Origin: JALORV01 sp963703945
Lineage (GTDB): Bacteria > Pseudomonadota > Gammaproteobacteria > Burkholderiales > Burkholderiaceae_F
DNA length: 64,000 nt
Assembly (NCBI GenBank): GCA_963703945.1
Contig: CAVPGM010000012.1
Span: 124,001 to 188,000, forward strand
Direction: 5' to 3'
Shown in pieces: positions 30,446 to 39,417 of this stretch. The position numbers and the translations under genes are program-made. The notes beneath the pieces were generated by a model. It was given only the letters and a program-made list of their open reading frames with translations, did not search any database and was not told the origin of the DNA. Position 1 is the stretch's first letter, and each line of letters begins with the position of its first letter.

Positions 30446-31962
30446 ACGGCGCGGGCGCGACGACTCCGCCCGATGAATGCGGTGAGCTGTGCGCACTGCT
30501 GCGCTCGAGGTTCCCGATCGTCCTGATCCAGTCGTATGAAGAGCCGCGCATCCTCGAGTTGCTGCAGAAGGCCGCCAATCTCGAGAACCAGGTGCTGATG
30601 ACCTGGAGCATCACCAACGGTATCCGGCGTCATGGGCGCGACGAGGCGATCTACCAGACCAATGAACTGTTGGATGCACTCAAGCACATCGACAAGACCG
30701 CGCAGAACGGCATCTACGTGCTGTGCGACGCGCATCCCGGCTTCAAGGACCCGGTGGTCGTGCGGTTGCTCAGGGAGATCGCGCTGTCGCACTATCGCTG
30801 CGCCCGCACGCTGGTCCTGCTGAGCCCGCGGCTCGAAGACCTTCCCTCCGAGATCCTGCGCCAGTCGGCGCACTTTCACCCGCGCCTCCCGAACCGCGAG
30901 GACATTCGCGCGATCGTCGCCGAGGAGGCGCGGCGCTACGAATCGCAGTCGGGCGAGAAGCCGCGAAGCGACCGGCATGCACTGGAGATGCTGATCATGC
31001 ATCTGCTGGGCATGGAACGGGACGACGTGCGGCGCCTGGTGCGTCAGGCGCTGCGCGACGACGGCGTGATCAGCGCCGACGATGTGCGGCGCGTGCTGGC
31101 GACCAAGCACGAGGCGCTCGGCGGCGCCGCCACGCTGGCCTACGAGGAGAGCACCGTCCGCTTCGACGCAGTCGGCGGGCTCGACCGGCTGAAGCACTGG
31201 ATCGCCCTGCGGCGCAAACCGTTTCTCGAAGGCGGCGGCGCGCAGGACGACCGGCCCAAGGGCATCGTGCTGCTCGGAGTGCAGGGCGGCGGCAAGAGCC
31301 TCGCTGCGCGCGCCGTGGCCGGCGAGTGGGGCATACCGCTGATGCGGATGGATTTCGGTGCGCTCTACAACAAGTACTACGGCGAGACCGAACGAAACCT
31401 GCGCAATGCGTTTGCCGCCGCCGAGAGCATGTCACCTTGCGTGCTCTGGATCGACGAAATCGAGAAAGGCGTTTCGGTCGACGGTGACGGCGACGGTGGG
31501 GTATCGCGGCGCGTGCTCGGCACGCTGCTGACCTGGATGGCGGAACGCAAGGAACCGGTGTTCATGGTGGCCACGGCGAACGACATTTCGCAACTGCCGC
31601 CGGAACTGGTGCGCAAGGGACGGTTCGACGAGATCTTCTTCGTCGACTTCCCCGGGCCCGCGGCGAGAGCGGATATTGCCCGGATCCACCTGCGCAAGCG
31701 CGGATTTGATCCTGCGCAGTTCGACGTCGAGGATTTCGCGCGCAGGGCGCCGGAGTTTTCTGGCGCCGAGATCGAGCAGGCGATCGTGTCGGCCTCGTTC
31801 GAGTCGAGGTCGCACGAAGCCGTGCTCTCCTCCGCCGACATCGTGACGGAACTCGAGCGCACCCGGCCTTTATCGGTCGTGATGGCCGAGAGGATCGAAG
31901 CGCTTAGACAATGGGCTTCGGGACGTGCGGTCTACGCCGATGAGCACCCGGACGCCGGCTGA
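30424..31962 (+). CDS. AAA-family ATPase (Ycf46-like)
   Basis: A 512-residue cytoplasmic protein related to the cyanobacterial and plastid Ycf46 AAA proteins. The N-terminal half (about 15-250) is a helical part typical of the group (FPIVLIQSYEEPRILELL). The AAA module follows: Walker A GVQGGGKS (285-292), Walker B CVLWIDEIEKG (about 340-350), ATANDISQLPPELVRKGRFDE (sensor 1 and arginine-finger region) and APEFSGAEIEQAI (sensor 2). The ATG at 30424 overlaps uppP by 22 bases; a start at the TTG 30433 is also possible. Function in non-photosynthetic bacteria is not known. Confidence 0.85.
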   Translation: MGRLGALNGAGATTPPDECGELCALLRSRFPIVLIQSYEEPRILELLQKAANLENQVLMTWSITNGIRRHGRDEAIYQTNELLDALKHIDKTAQNGIYVLCDAHPGFKDPVVVRLLREIALSHYRCARTLVLLSPRLEDLPSEILRQSAHFHPRLPNREDIRAIVAEEARRYESQSGEKPRSDRHALEMLIMHLLGMERDDVRRLVRQALRDDGVISADDVRRVLATKHEALGGAATLAYEESTVRFDAVGGLDRLKHWIALRRKPFLEGGGAQDDRPKGIVLLGVQGGGKSLAARAVAGEWGIPLMRMDFGALYNKYYGETERNLRNAFAAAESMSPCVLWIDEIEKGVSVDGDGDGGVSRRVLGTLLTWMAERKEPVFMVATANDISQLPPELVRKGRFDEIFFVDFPGPAARADIARIHLRKRGFDPAQFDVEDFARRAPEFSGAEIEQAIVSASFESRSHEAVLSSADIVTELERTRPLSVVMAERIEALRQWASGRAVYADEHPDAG

Positions 31963-32067
31963 TTGACCGCGGCCGACCCGCACGCGGTGGCCCATCTTCA
32001 GTAGTCGGTGCCTTACCGGCCGCTTTTCAGCGCGTGCGTCCTTCGCTGGCGACGGTAGAAAGCCGGA

Positions 32068-33471
32068 ATGTCGAGTCCCGCGCCCCGCCCTTCGAAGGCC
32101 CGATCGCCTGCGGCGGCGCCCCCCGCTGCGGAGCCTCGTGCACGCGCGCAACTGTTCGACTTGCCGCGGCTGCGCAACGCTCAACCCTGGCAGCGGCTTC
32201 GCCTGGTCGCCGCCGGCGCCGGGACGGTGCTGTGGTTCGCTTTCACCCTGTGGGCATCATCGTTTTGGTTTAACGCGCTGGCCGATGCAGTCGGGCTGAT
32301 CGCGGCGATCTTCTTCATTGGCGGGCTGGCATTGGTGCCGAGTGCGATGAACATGTTCATCGTCGCCAGCCTTCTGCTGGACCGGCGCCCGCCGCGCCGC
32401 GCGCTTGCCCGCTATCCGGCGCTGTCGGTACTGATGTACGTGCGGGACCAGGCGCAGTCGATTTCGGAAACCATCGAGAGCGTCCGTCGCCAGCAATACC
32501 CTGGGCCGTTCGAAGTGATCCTGATCGATGACGCCTCGACCGATCGCACGGTGCAGATCGTTCGCGACATGGGTTACCGGTGGATCAAAGTGCTGCGCCA
32601 GAGCCGCAACCGCGGCAAGGCGGCGGCGCTCAACCGGGCGCTCGAAGCGGCACAGCATGACCTGATCGTCACGCTCGATGCCGACGCGATCTTGTTCGGC
32701 GACGCGCTGTGGAGCATGGTGGAGCGCTACGTGGCCGCCGAAGCCGACGTGCGCGCGATCGCCGGCTGCGTGCTGGTCCGCAACTCGCGCCAGAACTGGC
32801 TGACCCGTGCGCAGGAGTGGGACTACTTCCACGGACTGGCATCGATGAAGCGGATGCAGTCGCAATACCAGGGGACGGTAGTCGCCGAGGCATCGTTCAC
32901 GATCTACGACCGTGCAGCGTTGAAGGAAATTGGAGGTTGGCGTTCCGACGTCGCCGAAGACGTGCTGCTGACATGGGACATGCTGCAGCGAGGCTGGCGC
33001 GTGGGCTTCGCCGAAGACGCCTGCTGCTTCATCATCGTGCCGGCAGACGTGAAGTCCTTCGTGCGCCAGCGCATGCGCCATGCCCGCGTGACGCTGCGCG
33101 CGCTGCGCGAACTGCCAACCGAACTGGTCAAGCGGCGCACATCCATGCTGTTCGTCGTTTGGCACCTGCTGTTTCCATGGACCGATCTGGCCTTCACGGT
33201 GGGCTTTGTTCCGGGCGTCGTTCTGTCTCTGGCCTACAGCAGTCACCTGCTGATGGGACCGATGGCCCTGACACTGCTGCCCGCCGCGCTGCTGCTGAAC
33301 CTCGTGATCTTCTTCGTGATGCGATCGATGTTCCACGATCACGGGCTGAAGATCCGGCGCAATGTCGGCGGCCTGCTGGTCTACATGTTTGGCTACAGCC
33401 TGCTGCTGCAACCGGCGCGTGCCGTCGGCTACCTGGCAGGCCTGGTGCGGTCCCGCTCCCCCAAGACCTGA
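32068..33471 (+). CDS. Membrane-bound family 2 glycosyltransferase
   Basis: A 467-residue processive-type GT2 enzyme. Two helices (about 50-100) precede the catalytic domain, which shows the nucleotide-binding DDAS at residue 154, the DADA metal site, the acidic EDVLLTWDML (base) and a QRMRHAR segment in place of the usual QxxRW. Four C-terminal helices follow (about 365-460). Such enzymes make polysaccharides such as beta-glucans, N-acetylglucosamine polymers or glycolipids. No partner synthesis genes flank it apart from the coiled-coil protein after it, so the product is open. Confidence 0.85.
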   Translation: MSSPAPRPSKARSPAAAPPAAEPRARAQLFDLPRLRNAQPWQRLRLVAAGAGTVLWFAFTLWASSFWFNALADAVGLIAAIFFIGGLALVPSAMNMFIVASLLLDRRPPRRALARYPALSVLMYVRDQAQSISETIESVRRQQYPGPFEVILIDDASTDRTVQIVRDMGYRWIKVLRQSRNRGKAAALNRALEAAQHDLIVTLDADAILFGDALWSMVERYVAAEADVRAIAGCVLVRNSRQNWLTRAQEWDYFHGLASMKRMQSQYQGTVVAEASFTIYDRAALKEIGGWRSDVAEDVLLTWDMLQRGWRVGFAEDACCFIIVPADVKSFVRQRMRHARVTLRALRELPTELVKRRTSMLFVVWHLLFPWTDLAFTVGFVPGVVLSLAYSSHLLMGPMALTLLPAALLLNLVIFFVMRSMFHDHGLKIRRNVGGLLVYMFGYSLLLQPARAVGYLAGLVRSRSPKT

Positions 33472-33652
33472 TCGGTCGCCCGTATCGGCTTGCCTGGGCC
33501 AACCCGCGCCGCGCTTCGGGAAAGTTCGGGGTGATTCGCCGCCTTTTCAAAAGTCGCGCAGCGATGACGTTCAATTGAGCGGATTCCCGGTTGAATCACC
33601 TTGTCACTGCTGCCGATAGTCGCCGTATCAGCCGTATCGCGGGTCCTTTCCG

Positions 33653-34186
33653 ATGAGCCGACACCGAGCCGCCGCGGTGGCGTTGAGTACGACGCAACGC
33701 GTCAGTCCCGTCCTCCTGGTCGGCTGCGGAGCAATCCTGATGGTGGGAGCCGGCCTTCTGCAGTGGTTTGGAACGAGTGAGGAAACGGCTGCCGCGGCCG
33801 CTTCCAGCGTTGCCGCAGCCGCCCGACAGGCGGCGTTCGACAAAGCGGCCGAGCGCTTGGCGAAAGCACGCGCCGAACGCGAACAGCAGGCGATCCAGAA
33901 GGCGGCGATGGACGAAGAGGCCCGTCGCGCCTCAATGGCCGATAGCGGCAGCGAGGCAAAGGCGCTGAGCGATCGGAATGAGGCGGCGCGCCGGAAGGCG
34001 GCCGTGGAAGAGGCGCAGCGGGCGGCCGTCGAGGCCGAAGAGGCGTGGAAGCGCTTCTATAAACCCTCGGCCACCTGCAAGAACCCCGACGCAAGGGCCA
34101 CGGTCGAGTGCGTCAACGAGTACATCAAGGCGAAGCGGGAGTTTGAAGCAAGCCGCACGACCGGCCCTACGAAATCCGGGAGCTGA
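33653..34186 (+). CDS. Membrane-anchored coiled-coil protein of unknown function
   Basis: A 177-residue protein with one N-terminal membrane helix (about residues 18-40), a long alanine- and glutamate-rich coiled coil (about 45-130) and a short C-terminal cap with two conserved cysteines (PSATCKNPD and ATVECVNEY). Such proteins are common as conserved hypotheticals in Burkholderiales. It lies 180 bases after the glycosyltransferase gene in the same direction and could belong to the same surface-polysaccharide unit, but nothing in the sequence proves this. Confidence 0.6.
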   Translation: MSRHRAAAVALSTTQRVSPVLLVGCGAILMVGAGLLQWFGTSEETAAAAASSVAAAARQAAFDKAAERLAKARAEREQQAIQKAAMDEEARRASMADSGSEAKALSDRNEAARRKAAVEEAQRAAVEAEEAWKRFYKPSATCKNPDARATVECVNEYIKAKREFEASRTTGPTKSGS

Positions 34187-34221
34187 TCGGTAGCGCCTGC
34201 TCGAAGTGGTTCAAAGAAGTA

Positions 34222-34440
34222 CTAGTTGGGACCTTTCATCGCCTCCGTCTGACGCCTGTATTCCTCGTACGAGGTACTTGCGCTCGACAGACAACGGCCG
34301 CGTTCGTAGTCATCTGCCATCTTGTAGCACTCGCTTCGCTGCCAGGCCAGGCCGGTGCTGTAGACCTGTCGCGTCGAGCAGGCTGAAGTGAACGCGATTG
34401 CGAACACCGCGATGACGCTCAGGTACGCCCGATTCGGCAT
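34222..34440 (-). CDS. Small lipoprotein
   Basis: A 72-residue protein with a signal sequence and lipobox (AFTSAC, lipidated Cys at residue 21), followed by a short mature part (RQVYSTGLAWQRSECYKM, CLSSASTSYEEYRR). The third cysteine and tyrosine pattern looks like a small secreted domain rather than a degraded gene. Function unknown. It is convergent with the coiled-coil gene and reads in the same direction as the 166-residue gene that ends upstream of its start. Confidence 0.65.
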   Translation of the reverse strand: MPNRAYLSVIAVFAIAFTSACSTRQVYSTGLAWQRSECYKMADDYERGRCLSSASTSYEEYRRQTEAMKGPN

Positions 34441-34455
34441 CTGTACGGCCTGCGC

Positions 34456-34956
34456 TCAACTCGACATCACGGTCCAGGCAGCGAGCGCGGCGAGCCTCTG
34501 GTCCTTGCCCCACGGCGGTCGCGCGAGTTTTCCGACCCTGGATGGATCGAGCGACGACGGCGGGATGACCTGCACGGGCACCTCGCACGCGTCACGCAAG
34601 ACATCGCGATAGAAGCACCCTTCGGCCAGGTGGATGCGAGGGTGCGACGCCAGGATCTTGTCGAGACCTCCGGCGTCATTTTCTTTCGCGACGACTGCGC
34701 ATACGGCCACGTCTTTGGCGACAAGAGGTGCGAGTGCTTTCCTCGCATTGGCAATCGCTTTTTGCCTTGCGTGTGCGATCCACTCGTTCGCCGCCGTGCG
34801 CGTCATGTCTGCGGCCATGTGGAAACAGAAGCGCTCCGAGTCACCGAGAATCTCGATCACTTCGTTGGCGACAATCTCTGGGTTCGCCAGCGTACCGCCC
34901 ACCACCACGCAAGCGCCCCAGCCGGTGTGAACCGTGATTCCGATTGCGCGACGCAT
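34456..34956 (-). CDS. Conserved hypothetical protein of 166 residues
   Basis: A soluble protein with no named family that I recognise. It starts MRRAIGITVHTGWGACVVVG and contains FCFHMAADMTRTAANEWI, a HPRIHLAEGCFYRDVLRD block and a C-terminal PPWGKDQRLAALAAW. The alternating strand/helix pattern (AVCAVVAKENDAG) suggests a small alpha-beta fold. It is read in the same direction as the ModA-like gene and starts 16 bases after it, so it may be co-transcribed. The frame is open further upstream, but that part lies under the ModA-like gene. Confidence 0.6.
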   Translation of the reverse strand: MRRAIGITVHTGWGACVVVGGTLANPEIVANEVIEILGDSERFCFHMAADMTRTAANEWIAHARQKAIANARKALAPLVAKDVAVCAVVAKENDAGGLDKILASHPRIHLAEGCFYRDVLRDACEVPVQVIPPSSLDPSRVGKLARPPWGKDQRLAALAAWTVMSS

Positions 34957-34972
34957 GGACTCACGCACTGCC

Positions 34973-35869
34973 TTAGGGAATCTCCGGCGGCACGGTGCCC
35001 TTGCGTATCGCCGGCACGACCGGCGGTTGGCCGGCATCGCGCAGGATGGCCTGGGCCTCCGACGATAGGAGGAAGGCAACAAACGCGGTCGCATCGGCGA
35101 CGTTCGCCGCAGTGCCGGGAACGGTGGCCGCATTGCGGATCACCTCGCTCAGGTTGACGCTGTCGGCAAAGCGCACGATGTCGACCTCGTTACGGGCCGC
35201 TACTGCGGCCGAGTAATAGACGACCGCAGCGTCGGCCTTGCCTTGCCGCACGGCATCTACCGCCGCCGGCACCGTGACTGGCCTGCCGGGCTCGCCAAGC
35301 GTTGCCGGTGCACTGTCAATGATCTGCTGCGCCAGCGCCGGCTCGCCGTCGGCCGCGGTGGCTCGCTGCAGGAAAGTGACGGTGCGGCCGGTCGCCAGGT
35401 CTTTGTCGCCGTTGATGCGCACGAAGCGCAACCCCGGGCGTGCGAGGTCGCTCGCGCGTTTGATGCCGCGCGGATTGCCCTTCGCAGTGATGATCACCAT
35501 CTCGTTGGCCGAGAACACGACGTACCACGTGGCGGCGGACTTGCCGGCCGCTGCGCCCGAGCCGGTGATGGGCTTCATCATCAGGTCTTCATCGATGACC
35601 GCGGGCGAAGACGGCGCGAATACGTCAACCACTTCTCCCTTGGTGATGCGCTCGGCCAACTGGCGCGACACGCCTGACGTCAGCACCACGTTGGCCCCCG
35701 GTCGTTTGGCCTCGAAGGCTTTCTTGACCTCGAGCATAGGACCCGTCAGCGAGTCTGCATGGAACACCTGCACATCAGCAGCACTCACGACGCCTGCTGT
35801 CAGTCCGAGAGCCAGAACGACAGTCAATAGCCTGCTGCTACGCGACCTCGCTACGACACGGTGCCACAT
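34973..35869 (-). CDS. ModA-like periplasmic substrate-binding protein
   Basis: A 298-residue binding protein of the molybdate/tungstate or related oxyanion class. A signal peptide (about residues 1-28, GVVSAAD) precedes the ModA-like start VQVFHADSLTGPMLEVKKAFE, then VFAPSSPAVID, a YVVFSANEMVIIT strand, and KADAAVVYYSAAVAARN. No ModB permease or ModC ATPase gene is nearby, so it stands alone with the 166-residue gene downstream. The ligand is not certain: molybdate, tungstate and organic oxyanions all occur in this family. Confidence 0.75.
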   Translation of the reverse strand: MWHRVVARSRSSRLLTVVLALGLTAGVVSAADVQVFHADSLTGPMLEVKKAFEAKRPGANVVLTSGVSRQLAERITKGEVVDVFAPSSPAVIDEDLMMKPITGSGAAAGKSAATWYVVFSANEMVIITAKGNPRGIKRASDLARPGLRFVRINGDKDLATGRTVTFLQRATAADGEPALAQQIIDSAPATLGEPGRPVTVPAAVDAVRQGKADAAVVYYSAAVAARNEVDIVRFADSVNLSEVIRNAATVPGTAANVADATAFVAFLLSSEAQAILRDAGQPPVVPAIRKGTVPPEIP

Positions 35870-36278
35870 GGACCCTCCGCAAATGGACGTCGCTCGGGCG
35901 GAAATGCTACGCCCGGGCTCGCATGGCGAGATTCGGTTGCAGGCACGAGCAGCTCGCCGTTTGGCGAGCCGCGAAGCCTCTCTAAACGGATCCGAACTCC
36001 GTTGCAACCCCGTGAGTCACAGTCACGCAACATGGGGGTGGACGACCGCGCGCGATTGTTGGACAGTCTGCGCAGGCCGGGCTTGCCCGACCGCTGGTGT
36101 CAACATCACCAGGCAGAAAGCGGGAGGCGAGCGCAGCCGCTTGGCCGGGCGGCTGCGCTCGCCCACCCCGTGATCCAAAGCCGCGCGAAGCGGCAGCCTA
36201 GACTTAGCAGGGGCAGTTGGAGCGCTGGAGCCGGTATCCTCGTGCCCCATCCTCAACAGCCCATGGAGCCTCCCAGAC
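35870..36278. other. Gene-free stretch between the ModA-like gene and aqpZ
   Basis: About 410 bases between divergent genes. No convincing reading frame lies here: an open frame on the + strand has poor codon bias. Near the right side there are GC-rich hairpins (for example around AGCCGCGCGAAGCGGCAG at 36178-36195), of the kind found in dispersed intergenic elements. I looked for a molybdenum-cofactor type riboswitch in the ModA leader and did not find one. No clear promoter hexamers were identified. Confidence 0.5.
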
Positions 36279-36992
36279 ATGACACCGAAACTTGTCGCCG
36301 AATTTCTCGGTACCTTCTGGCTCGTGCTCGGCGGCTGCGGTAGTGCGGTGCTGGCAGCCGCGTTTCCCGAACTGGGCATTGGCTTCACGGGCGTATCGCT
36401 TGCGTTCGGTCTGACTGTTCTGACCGGTGCTTACGCTCTTGGTCCGATCTCGGGCGGCCACTTCAATCCGGCGGTGTCGGTCGGCCTGTGGGCCGGTGGC
36501 CGCTTTCCTGCCACACAGTTGCTGCCGTACATCGTTGCGCAGGTGATTGGCGCGATCGTCGCCGCCGGCGTTTTGTATCTGATCGCGAGCGGCAAGACCG
36601 GCTTCGACCTCAAAGCGGGTTTTGCTTCCAACGGATACGGCGAGCACTCGCCCGGCAAGTACGGCTTCGGCTCCGCGGCAGTCACCGAGATTGTGATGAC
36701 CTTCATGTTCCTGATCGTCATCCTCGGGGCCACGCACAAGCGAGCACCGGTGGGCTTTGCTGGGCTCGCGATCGGTCTGGCGCTGACACTGATCCACCTG
36801 ATCAGCATTCCGGTGACAAACACGTCGGTGAATCCGGCGCGCAGCACTGGGCCGGCGCTATTCGTCGGCGGCTGGGCGATCGAGCAGCTGTGGCTCTTCT
36901 GGGTTGCACCGATCGTTGGCGCCTTGCTGGCTGGCTGGATTTCGCGCGTGGTATTCGATTCGGCCGAGGAGCCGCCTGTCGTCGGAAAGTGA
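36279..36992 (+). CDS. aqpZ: Aquaporin Z
   Basis: A 237-residue MIP-family channel for rapid water movement across the inner membrane. Both signature loops are intact: GGHFNPAVSVG and TSVNPARSTGPA, and the first helix (FLGTFWLVLGGCGSAVLAA) is the AqpZ type with six membrane segments. The arginine after the second NPA supports a narrow, water-selective filter. It stands alone between divergent genes and is followed by the RuBisCO-like gene 126 bases later. Confidence 0.92.
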   Translation: MTPKLVAEFLGTFWLVLGGCGSAVLAAAFPELGIGFTGVSLAFGLTVLTGAYALGPISGGHFNPAVSVGLWAGGRFPATQLLPYIVAQVIGAIVAAGVLYLIASGKTGFDLKAGFASNGYGEHSPGKYGFGSAAVTEIVMTFMFLIVILGATHKRAPVGFAGLAIGLALTLIHLISIPVTNTSVNPARSTGPALFVGGWAIEQLWLFWVAPIVGALLAGWISRVVFDSAEEPPVVGK

Positions 36993-37118
36993 AGAGCCTC
37001 CGCTGGCTGTCGGTCGGGTAGTTTGTGGCGTGACACCGGGGGCAGTGTCGATGCAGACGCCGCTGCGTTCCATCGACCTTTACAAGGGACCGGACCGTCG
37101 CGTTTGTAGAATCCGGGC

Positions 37119-38231
37119 ATGCAATCCGACGCCCTGCATGCCGTCTACCGGCTCACCGTAAGCGGACCGGCCGCGGCACGACGCGCCGAGGCGCTCGCGC
37201 TCGAGCAAAGCGTCGAGATGCCGGCGGAGGCGATCGCCGATCCGCGCGTGCTGCGTGATGTGGTGGCACGTGTCGAGCGCCTCGAAGCGCAGGCCGACGG
37301 CACCACACTGGTCCACCTGCGCCTCAGCGCGGAAACGATCGCTGCGGATGCCGGCCAGTTGATGAACATGCTGTTCGGCAACAGCTCGCTGCTCGATGAT
37401 GTCCAGGTCGTCGCGGTCGATATTCCGGACGCGATGGCGGCGCAGTTCGGCGGGCCTGCGCTCGGCATCGATGGCGTGCGGCGGCTGGCGGGCGTGCACG
37501 GTCGCGCACTGAGCTGCACGGCACTCAAGCCGATCGGTTCATCGCTAGCCGATCTCGCGCGCATTACGCGCGTGTTCGCCGACGCCGGCATCGATGTCAT
37601 CAAGGACGATCACGGCTGGGCCGCACGCGGCAGTGCACCGTTTTTCGAGCGGGTCGTGGCATGCCAGCGCGAGATCGACCTCGCCTGCCGCGGCCGCGTT
37701 ACACGCACCCTGTACGTGCCGGCGCTATCTGGCACGATGGACGACATGCGCACCCAGCTGCGCTTTGTCCGCGCCCATGGCGTCGACGCCGTGCTGCTGG
37801 CGCCGATGATCGCCGGTGTATCCAACTTCAACGCCTTGCGGCGGGAGTTCCCCGGGACTGCGTTTCTGGCTCATCCGGCTCTTGCCGGCAACCAGTTTGC
37901 ACCGGCGGCGCTGCTCGGGACGCTGTTTCGCGTGTTCGGCGCCGACGCCGTGATCTTCCCCAATCAGGGCGGACGGTTCAGCTACAGCCGAGCAGTATGT
38001 CGGTCGATCGCCACGAACCTGCGAACGACACGGGTTGGCGTCGCACCCGCATTGCCGGTTCCGGCGGGCGGCATGTCGGTGGAGCGTGTTGCCGAGCTCG
38101 TCTCAGCCTACGGGCACGACACGATTCTGCTGATCGGCGGCTCGCTGTTCGCGGCCGGCGATGCGCTGCCGGCGCGCAGCAGGGCGTTCGTCGAGGCAGT
38201 CGCTGCAGCAAGCAGCCAGGTGCCGGCATGA
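37119..38231 (+). CDS. RuBisCO-like protein (form IV), probable methionine-salvage isomerase
   Basis: A 370-residue homologue of the RuBisCO large chain. It is shorter than RuBisCO (about 470), and the active-site block reads GIDVIKDDH, with the lysine at residue 162 corresponding to the RuBisCO carbamylated lysine but histidine replacing the metal-binding glutamate (K162, D163, D164, H165). It lacks the typical loop 6 lysine pattern, so CO2 fixation is not expected. The next gene is a cupin in a four-base ATGA overlap. This pair matches the known salvage route in which the RuBisCO-like protein isomerises 5-methylthioribulose 1-phosphate to 1-methylthioxylulose 5-phosphate. The reaction is inferred from the pairing. 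Confidence 0.8.
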   Translation: MQSDALHAVYRLTVSGPAAARRAEALALEQSVEMPAEAIADPRVLRDVVARVERLEAQADGTTLVHLRLSAETIAADAGQLMNMLFGNSSLLDDVQVVAVDIPDAMAAQFGGPALGIDGVRRLAGVHGRALSCTALKPIGSSLADLARITRVFADAGIDVIKDDHGWAARGSAPFFERVVACQREIDLACRGRVTRTLYVPALSGTMDDMRTQLRFVRAHGVDAVLLAPMIAGVSNFNALRREFPGTAFLAHPALAGNQFAPAALLGTLFRVFGADAVIFPNQGGRFSYSRAVCRSIATNLRTTRVGVAPALPVPAGGMSVERVAELVSAYGHDTILLIGGSLFAAGDALPARSRAFVEAVAAASSQVPA

Positions 38232-38659
38232 GTTCGATCCGACGCTTCCTGCCCGAGGCGAACGGTAGCTACCGCTGGGAGACGGTGGATAGGCTGCGCT
38301 ACAAGGCCGAGGGCAGCGCCCCGTTCAAGGACATCACGCGGCAGGTTCTGTTCGCGCAACCGGACCATGCGGCCGAACTGCGCTACTTCGAGGTGGCGGC
38401 GGGAGGCTACTCGACGCTGGAGCGCCATCAGCACACGCATGCAGTGTTGATCCTGCGCGGCCACGGAACCGTGCGGATCGGCGAAACCACACAGGCGATC
38501 GACGAGCACGACCTCGTGACCGTCGACCCGCTGGTCTGGCACCAGTTCCATGCCGCGCCGGACACCGCGCTGGGGTTCCTGTGCCTGGTGCCCAAGGAGC
38601 GCGACCGGCCCGAGCTTCCGTCGTCGGGCTCCTTGGTGGCTGACGCGCCTCCGGACTGA
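38228..38659 (+). CDS. Cupin-domain protein paired with the RuBisCO-like protein
   Basis: A 143-residue single-domain cupin. Metal-ligand candidates are H67, H69 and H71 in RHQHTHAV and H105/H108 in the second motif WHQFH; a conserved-looking cysteine C119 lies in GFLCLVPKERDRP. Its ATG overlaps the stop of the RuBisCO-like gene. In Rhodospirillum rubrum a cupin next to the RuBisCO-like gene removes methanethiol from 1-methylthioxylulose 5-phosphate and so yields 1-deoxyxylulose 5-phosphate for isoprenoids. The same role here is an inference from the gene pair. Confidence 0.8.
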   Translation: MSSIRRFLPEANGSYRWETVDRLRYKAEGSAPFKDITRQVLFAQPDHAAELRYFEVAAGGYSTLERHQHTHAVLILRGHGTVRIGETTQAIDEHDLVTVDPLVWHQFHAAPDTALGFLCLVPKERDRPELPSSGSLVADAPPD

Positions 38660-38661
38660 CG

Positions 38662-39417
38662 TCAGCGTCGACGAAATACCAGATCCCACACGCCGTGGCC
38701 GAGACGCTGGCCGCGCGCATGGAATTTGGTCGTCGGCCGTTCGGTGATCGGATTTCGCGGCGCCGGCGCGAAGCCCGCGTGCAGGTTGATAAGTTGCGGT
38801 TCGTTGCCGAGTACATCGAGCATCTGTTCCGCGTAGTGCTGCCAGTCGGTGGCGCAATGAAGGTAACCGCCGGGCTCGATGCGACTGGCCAGCAGCGCGA
38901 CGAAAGGCTGGGCGAGCAGCCGGCGCTTCTGGTGGCGCGCTTTCGGCCACGGATCGGGAAAGTAGATGTGGACGCCGGCTAGCGACTCCGGCGCGAGCAT
39001 GTCGCGCACCACTTCGACGGCATCGTGCTGCACGATGCGGACATTGAGTAGTCCGCGCGCTTCGATCTGTCTCGCGAGCGCGCCGATGCCAGACGCAAAC
39101 ACCTCGACACCGAGGAAGTTCACCTCGGGACGCGACTCGGCGATCTCCGCTGTCGTTTCGCCCATGCCGAACCCGATTTCGAGCACCGTCGGTGCGGTCC
39201 GGCCGAACGCCGCCCCCAGGTCGAGTGGGTCGTGCGCATAGGCGATCGCGAGGCGGGGAAATACCTCGTCGTAGGCACGCTTCTGCGCCTGCGTCGTATG
39301 ACCGCGCCGCAGCGTGTAGCTGCGGACGTGGCGATGATGCAGCTCGGCCGCCGTACCGTCGTCGCCGGTTTCAGGTGCGGTGTGCCGCGGCCGCAGTAGT
39401 CGCGTGGGGATCGACAT
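38662..39417 (-). CDS. trmB: tRNA (guanine-N7)-methyltransferase TrmB
   Basis: A 251-residue SAM-dependent enzyme that adds a methyl group at N7 of G46 in tRNA. SAM motif I is GFGMGETTAEIAE, the target motif reads HIYFPDPWPKARHQKRRL, and the N-terminal part (RRGHTTQAQKRAYDEVFP) matches the family. It is convergent with the cupin gene (2 bases apart). The start at 39417 gives a usual length; the open frame further upstream was judged an artefact because codon bias and family similarity stop there. Confidence 0.92.
   Translation of the reverse strand: MSIPTRLLRPRHTAPETGDDGTAAELHHRHVRSYTLRRGHTTQAQKRAYDEVFPRLAIAYAHDPLDLGAAFGRTAPTVLEIGFGMGETTAEIAESRPEVNFLGVEVFASGIGALARQIEARGLLNVRIVQHDAVEVVRDMLAPESLAGVHIYFPDPWPKARHQKRRLLAQPFVALLASRIEPGGYLHCATDWQHYAEQMLDVLGNEPQLINLHAGFAPAPRNPITERPTTKFHARGQRLGHGVWDLVFRRR

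Noticed and set aside
35870..36278. Possible molybdenum-cofactor riboswitch before the ModA-like gene
   Set aside because: The conserved stems of that riboswitch were not found. The hairpins seen are short and lie near the other gene.
35861..36343. A 160-residue plus-strand frame over the gap before aqpZ
   Set aside because: Codon bias is poor, the product is of low complexity, and it runs into aqpZ in another frame.
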